From: Pelargonium nanum
Taxonomy: Eukaryota; Streptophyta; Magnoliopsida; Geraniales; Geraniaceae
DNA length: 24,114 nucleotides
Assembly (NCBI GenBank): GCA_036897485.1
Contig: JAYMTF010001335.1
Location: 1-24,114, forward strand
Reading direction: 5' to 3'
Positions 20,452 to 24,114 of this stretch are shown piece after piece; positions within the stretch are counted from its first letter, which is position 1, and each line of letters starts with the position of its first letter. The notes below the pieces were generated by a model. That model ran no database searches. It had not been told where the DNA came from and worked only from the letters and a program-made list of their open reading frames with translations. The position numbers and the translations under genes were made by a program.

Positions 20452-20498
20452 CACGTGTGGGCGGGAAAGGGGCGCACGTGCGAGGGGTGAGCCACGTG
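20452..20498 (-). promoter_or_regulatory. Three clustered G-boxes (CACGTG) in the hydrolase promoter
   Basis: CACGTG occurs at 20452-20457, 20475-20480 and 20493-20498, in GC-rich sequence 30-80 bp upstream of the TATA box. G-boxes bind plant bZIP and bHLH factors (HY5, PIF, ABF types). The contexts GGCACGTGTG and GCCACGTGCG are strong G-box or ABRE-like sites. A TTTGGCGGG, resembling an E2F site, sits at about 20431. The cluster predicts light, clock or ABA control of the hydrolase; this is inference. Confidence 0.7.
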
Positions 20499-20844
20499 CG
20501 AAGTAGCGGAGAAGATGGATACGAGAGTTGCTGGATGTTGAGGAAGATGATGAAGGATCATATTTTTCAATTTTTTTTTTTTTTTTTAATCTTGTGAGTT
20601 TGGAAATAATGAAACGTTGTGGGGTCCAATTATCTTGTCATGTGGGGCCCATATTGTATGATGCTTGGATTTTTGTGGAAGAGACAAAGGAGGAACTTTC
20701 TTTTCTATCTTTGTGTTTGATTGGTAAGAAAATAAATGGGCAAAGAGATCTAGAGATTTGGGATTTGCAATATGTTTTGTTTAATATGTGGCAATCGGTT
20801 TTGTTTGAATGGGAAAGGCCAAAAAATGAAACTTAGAGGGAAGC

Positions 20845-21578
20845 TCATCAAGGTAACGTGACAATTACAATGGAAAAATCACTTGGGGGATAGGAAAGCA
20901 ACCAATTTTAACATCCCTTAGGTAAAATGGACAACTAGAGCTTGGTGAAAAGTGAGCTTTCTCGTCTGTGGCGAGCTCTTGTCTTTGGAAAGCTTTTTTT
21001 ATCGTTATCGTTTTACCTAGGATTTTCTAGGGTTTCTATTGGTTCAGCGACAATTTTGTTGGTAGAGTTCGTTGGTGTATGGTTGTGCTAGTGAAGATGA
21101 AAGGCAGTTTGGAGAGTAGAACGAGGGCTTTAACAGCGACAGTGGAGGAGGATGTGCGCCTTCATATCGATGCGATCCAGGACGCAACGGCAATGACCGG
21201 GAGGTTCCCATTGTAATTGTCATCAAGGTAACATGACAATTACAATGAAAAAAACACTTGGGGATAGGAAAGCAACCAATTTTAATATCCCTTAGGTAAA
21301 TGGACAACTAGGGCTTGGTGAAAAGTGGACTTTCTCGTTTGTGGCGAGCTCTTGTCTTTGGGAAGCTTTTTTTATCGTTATCGTTTTACTTAGAATTTTC
21401 TAGGGTTTCTATTGGTTCAGCAACAATTTTGTTGGCAGAGTTCGTTGGTGTATGGTTGTGCTTGTGAAAATGAAAGGCAGTTTCGAGAGTAGAACGAGAG
21501 CTTTAACAGTGACAGAAGAGGAGGATGTGCGCCTTCATATCGATGCGATCCAGGACGCAACGGCAATGACCGGGAGGG
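20845..21578 (+). repeat. About 375-bp tandem duplication, two copies
   Basis: Copy 1 (20845-21206) and copy 2 (21220-21578) are nearly identical from TCATCAAGGTAAC.TGACAAT through GCAATGACCGGGAGG. They include GAGCTCTTGTCTTTGG and the GATGTGCGCCTTCATATCGA block (21151 and 21524). Only scattered substitutions and one-base gaps separate them, so the duplication is young. Between them lies a short hairpin-forming junction. Confidence 0.92.
21209..21247. repeat. Perfect 15-bp-arm hairpin at the duplication junction
   Basis: CATTGTAATTGTCAT (21209-21223), a 9-nt spacer CAAGGTAAC, then ATGACAATTACAATG (21233-21247). The left arm is not present at the start of copy 1, so it is specific to the junction. 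Confidence 0.95.
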
Positions 21579-21585
21579 TTGATGG

Positions 21586-21933
21586 AGGGCACGAAGGCTG
21601 GTGTCGCCCTCCCTGCGGCCGACTAAAGGTTATTATGGACGAGACAAGCTTTGTGTCATCCGGCAAGGTAGGGTGGGGTGGGTTGTCCGGGAAGACGATA
21701 GAGGTCGATGTGGTGGTGTTCGAATCTCTTGGTCGGGACGAGCACAGGTGCGCCTTGATCTCGATTCGATCCCGGATGCAGCGGCAATGACCGGAAGTGA
21801 GGAAGGAGGGCGTGGAGGCTGGAGTCGCCCTCCCCGTGGCCAGCTGAAAGCTAACACGGACGGGGCAAGTAGTGCGCCATCCGAAAAGGTAGGGGTGGGT
21901 GCGTTGTCTGGACGAGAGTGGAGGTTAATGTGA
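21586..21933 (+). pseudogene. Two tandem RNase H-like (RVT_3 type) fragments, LINE- or host-derived
   Basis: Two stretches resemble the start of the plant RNase H-like domain, W..PP.G.LK.N.DGA....G..G.GG. The second (about 21820-21933) is clearer: GGWSRPPRGQLKANTDGASS, then VGVGALSGREW. The first (about 21595-21700) reads GWCRPPCGRLKVIMDE, then VGWGGLSG, and lacks the DGA motif. They lie in different frames. Each is preceded by VRL..D.I.DA.AMTG, which also ends each copy of the 375-bp duplication. Only the first third of an RNase H fold is present, so neither is a working enzyme. The source is probably the C-terminal RNase H of a LINE, or an RNase H-like host gene. Confidence 0.55.
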
Positions 21934-21960
21934 TAGGGGTCGGATCTCTTGGTCGGGTGA

Positions 21961-22330
21961 GTCATCTAACTATGTGGCCGATCTTCTCTATTTGTAGTCG
22001 ACCATTATCTGTGATTATTGACAAATATAAGGTCACCTAACTATGTGGTCGACAATCATCTGTGACTATTAACATCAAATCATCAAACCATGTGGTCGAC
22101 CCTCTCTAACTATCGATCACCTTCTTTTGCTCCATGGTCGACTCTCATCTGTCATTATTGGAAAGTGTCAGGTCATCTATCTATGTGGTCGACCATTTCT
22201 GTCTATCTATCACCTTCTCTTGCTTCATGGCAACCCTCATGTGTCGTTATTGAAAAACATCAGGTCATCTAACTATGTGGTCGTCCGTGTGTGGTCGACC
22301 TTCTTTGTCTTTCTCTTTCTCAACGGTCGA
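21961..22330 (+). repeat. Degenerate array of TCATCTAACTATGTGGTCGACC units
   Basis: The core, close to GGTCATCTAACTATGTGGTC, starts at about 21961, 22031, 22076, 22170 and 22261. It is followed by ATCTGTGATTATTGA- or CACCTTCT..TGC-type spacers. Unit lengths vary from about 45 to 95 bp. The self-complementary octamer GGTCGACC or its core GTCGAC recurs. Short frames across the array are repeat-driven and not genes. Confidence 0.75.
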
Positions 22331-23820
22331 CCTTTTATGTCTTTATCTTTCTCTTTCTCCATGATCAACATGGAGCTCAAGGCTGGTGGTGAAGAAAGTC
22401 AGAGTTAGGGGTGGTGCTGAAGATGGAGCAAAAGTCTAATTTGTGATTCATTTTGTCCACATGAGCTACAATAACATCCACATGAGCCTTCCACCTCCTG
22501 TGGAAAAAAAACTATTGTATAGGCTACTATGGGAGTGAAACGTCTGGAAGTCGAAGCTACAATAGCTCACGACCAAACAACTTTTGGACTAAAATGTCTA
22601 TTAACATTGAGTTTTAAAAGCTTGGTAGATGAACCAAACTAGCACTTAGTGACCATTAAGAACAAGTAGGGGTGTTGTAAAAATGAATATATCGTTAAAA
22701 AAATAAATTACAGTATGTAATTATTTAAAATCAATAGCAACAATTTTGTTCGCGATATAAACTTTTAATACCTTTTCAAACTGAATCGATGTCTCATGAA
22801 TAAATAACAAACAACTTTGTAATAATAAATAAATATATATTCAATTACTATACAATTCAATGAGCTATTTAAAAAGCCACTTATGTGGGAATAATTTGGT
22901 AACACCACATTCACCTCTTGATGTCATACTTCTCTAATCTATATTGTGCATATGTGTTTCTCGTTGTAAACATAATTTAGTCACACTTACAAAACACAAA
23001 GACACAAAACCCATAAAACGTTGAAAAGAGATTGATTAATTTTTTCAATATGGGGTCGACATGTGTCCCCAAAAGTGGCTCAAAACAATTTCAGATCTAA
23101 CAACATAGACCAAGACCTGGGTACGCTCACCACATCAAGGGATCAGACGAGAACCGAATTGGACCCAGAATGGAGCCTAAAAGGCTTAAATGTCAAAAAG
23201 TACACACACAAAACACATCACGGCGCCAAGATCACCACTCTTAGACCGGCACGTTATTTGCCACGTGGCAGCTCCTTCCATGTACACATAGGTATGTTTA
23301 TTAATTTGTTGGCGGTTTTTATTGCATATATAACTTTGGTACACTTAATTTTCATGTAATATGGTCGATCTCGATCAACCATGAGTCTATTACTTTGTAT
23401 TTTGATGGTCAACTACGTAGTTTAATGCTTTTATTTTGATGGTCGACCATTGTATTATACAGTTAACTTCGCCCTCTTGTTATTCATATTCGACCTCACA
23501 TTTGGATTTGATGAATGTTTGAGTTCAATTATATTTTTAGCACAAACGATCTAGTTGTGCATTAATACTTTCAAATATATATATATATATATTGTCCTAA
23601 ATTTATTTTGTTCAATATTTCAAAATACATTTCACTCAATTTTTACCAAACAATCATAAAATGAAAATACATTTTCAAACCTCTTTCACATCAAATTTTA
23701 CCAAACAATACTCTAGAGACTTACAAAAAATTTAATTACCTCATTTTACCATTGTTGTTACCAAACAAACTATTGGTGAAATTTTCAAGTCAACACAATA
23801 AATTTTAACAAACAAGATAA
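22331..23820. other. AT-rich intergenic sequence, no gene seen
   Basis: No splice-supported coding sequence is visible. It contains a perfect 12-bp G-box palindrome, TGCCACGTGGCA, at 23259-23270, an (AT)n tract near 23575-23591, and more GGTCGACC-like motifs (23342-23450). A + frame at 23063-23359 has no recognisable features and is not called. Confidence 0.55.
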
Positions 23821-24114
23821 GAGATTCAATTTGGTCCCTAAACTTTCGTGTTTTGATCCAATTTGGTCTCTAAACATTTTTTAACAAAAATGAATAATTA
23901 CCCCTACGGTCCCTCTACTATCAGGAATGGACCGAAATGGTCCCTCTACTATCAAATGGACCGTATTATTCCTCGTACTATCAAAAATTGAACTCAGATG
24001 GTCCCTGCTGTTAGATTCCGTCCAAATCAGTTAAATTGGCTGACGTGGAATTTTTTCTGAATAAAAATAATTCAAAAACATAATTATTTGTCACGTGTCA
24101 TGTTTTGATTGGAT
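23820..24114. repeat. Dispersed plant repeat of the GGTCCCT type, running off the window
   Basis: TTGGTCCCTAAACTTT, ATTTGGTCTCTAAAC, then three TGGTCCCT/GGTCCCTCTACTATC steps and GTTAAATTGGCTGACGTGGA are the wording of a very common dicot non-coding repeat. It contains internal 35-40-bp sub-repeats (about 23910, 23938 and 23970). The class is uncertain, probably a non-autonomous DNA transposon. Confidence 0.55.

Noticed and set aside
20265-20570. Longer hydrolase N-terminus starting at the in-frame ATG at 20570
   Set aside because: It would place the TATA box and three G-boxes inside the coding sequence and add a low-complexity Pro/His-rich extension. MDSEK at 20360 fits the family better.
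20528-20836. 102-codon + strand frame with a poly-Phe run
   Set aside because: The start is in the hydrolase upstream region and crosses a poly-T tract. No domain is recognised.
21961-22330. CRISPR-like array of repeated units
   Set aside because: Spacing and unit sequence are irregular and the genome is a plant nuclear one. It is a decayed tandem repeat.
23063-23359. 98-codon + strand frame
   Set aside because: No recognisable motif or support from splice sites. The C-terminal hydrophobic run comes from AT-rich sequence.

Overview
The window looks like nuclear DNA of a flowering plant, most likely a eudicot. It is AT-rich, its genes are cut by many GT-AG introns, and the space between genes is filled with microsatellites and decayed transposons. 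I cannot name the species. Two complete host genes are recognisable. PEX4 (peroxisomal ubiquitin-conjugating enzyme) lies on the + strand with coding exons between 9017 and 13895. A 13-exon alpha/beta-hydrolase gene lies on the - strand from 20360 down to 16602. From memory, the Arabidopsis homologues of these two are neighbours (At5g25760 and At5g25770), so this is probably a conserved gene pair. Here they converge tail to tail.

Left part (1-3700): the window opens inside a broken ARF-GAP (AGD8/9/10-like) gene fragment. Its zinc-finger exon at 899-986 carries a 31-nt internal deletion. A likely Helitron 3' end (hairpin plus CTAG) lies at 2376-2404. AT-rich sequence, a 24-bp perfect palindrome and an inverted-repeat (foldback/MITE-like) element follow.

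3703-8097: a decayed LTR-type element of the 'putative gypsy type transposon' (Transposase_28-like) kind. It has a candidate left LTR, one long gag-like reading frame (6008-6901), a 29-bp tandem array, and at least twelve scattered copies of a palindromic motif close to ATGYCGYGRCAT. That motif is the most unusual structural signal here.

8098-14100: PEX4, with a likely 5'UTR intron, a start codon in a very small exon, a 2.9-kb first coding intron containing nested duplications, and a (TAT)n microsatellite directly at a splice acceptor. 14100-16250: intergenic junk with a Ty1/copia reverse-transcriptase fossil and an unidentified exon-like open stretch on the - strand.

16602-20500: the hydrolase gene and its promoter, which has three CACGTG G-boxes within 47 bp. 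20845-24114: a tandem duplication with a hairpin at its junction, two diverged RNase H-like fragments, an array of repeats containing GTCGAC, and a dispersed repeat running off the right edge. I did not find a convincing new multi-gene system. The best leads are structural: the palindromic motif family, the in-frame stop-free introns in both genes, and the junction hairpin.
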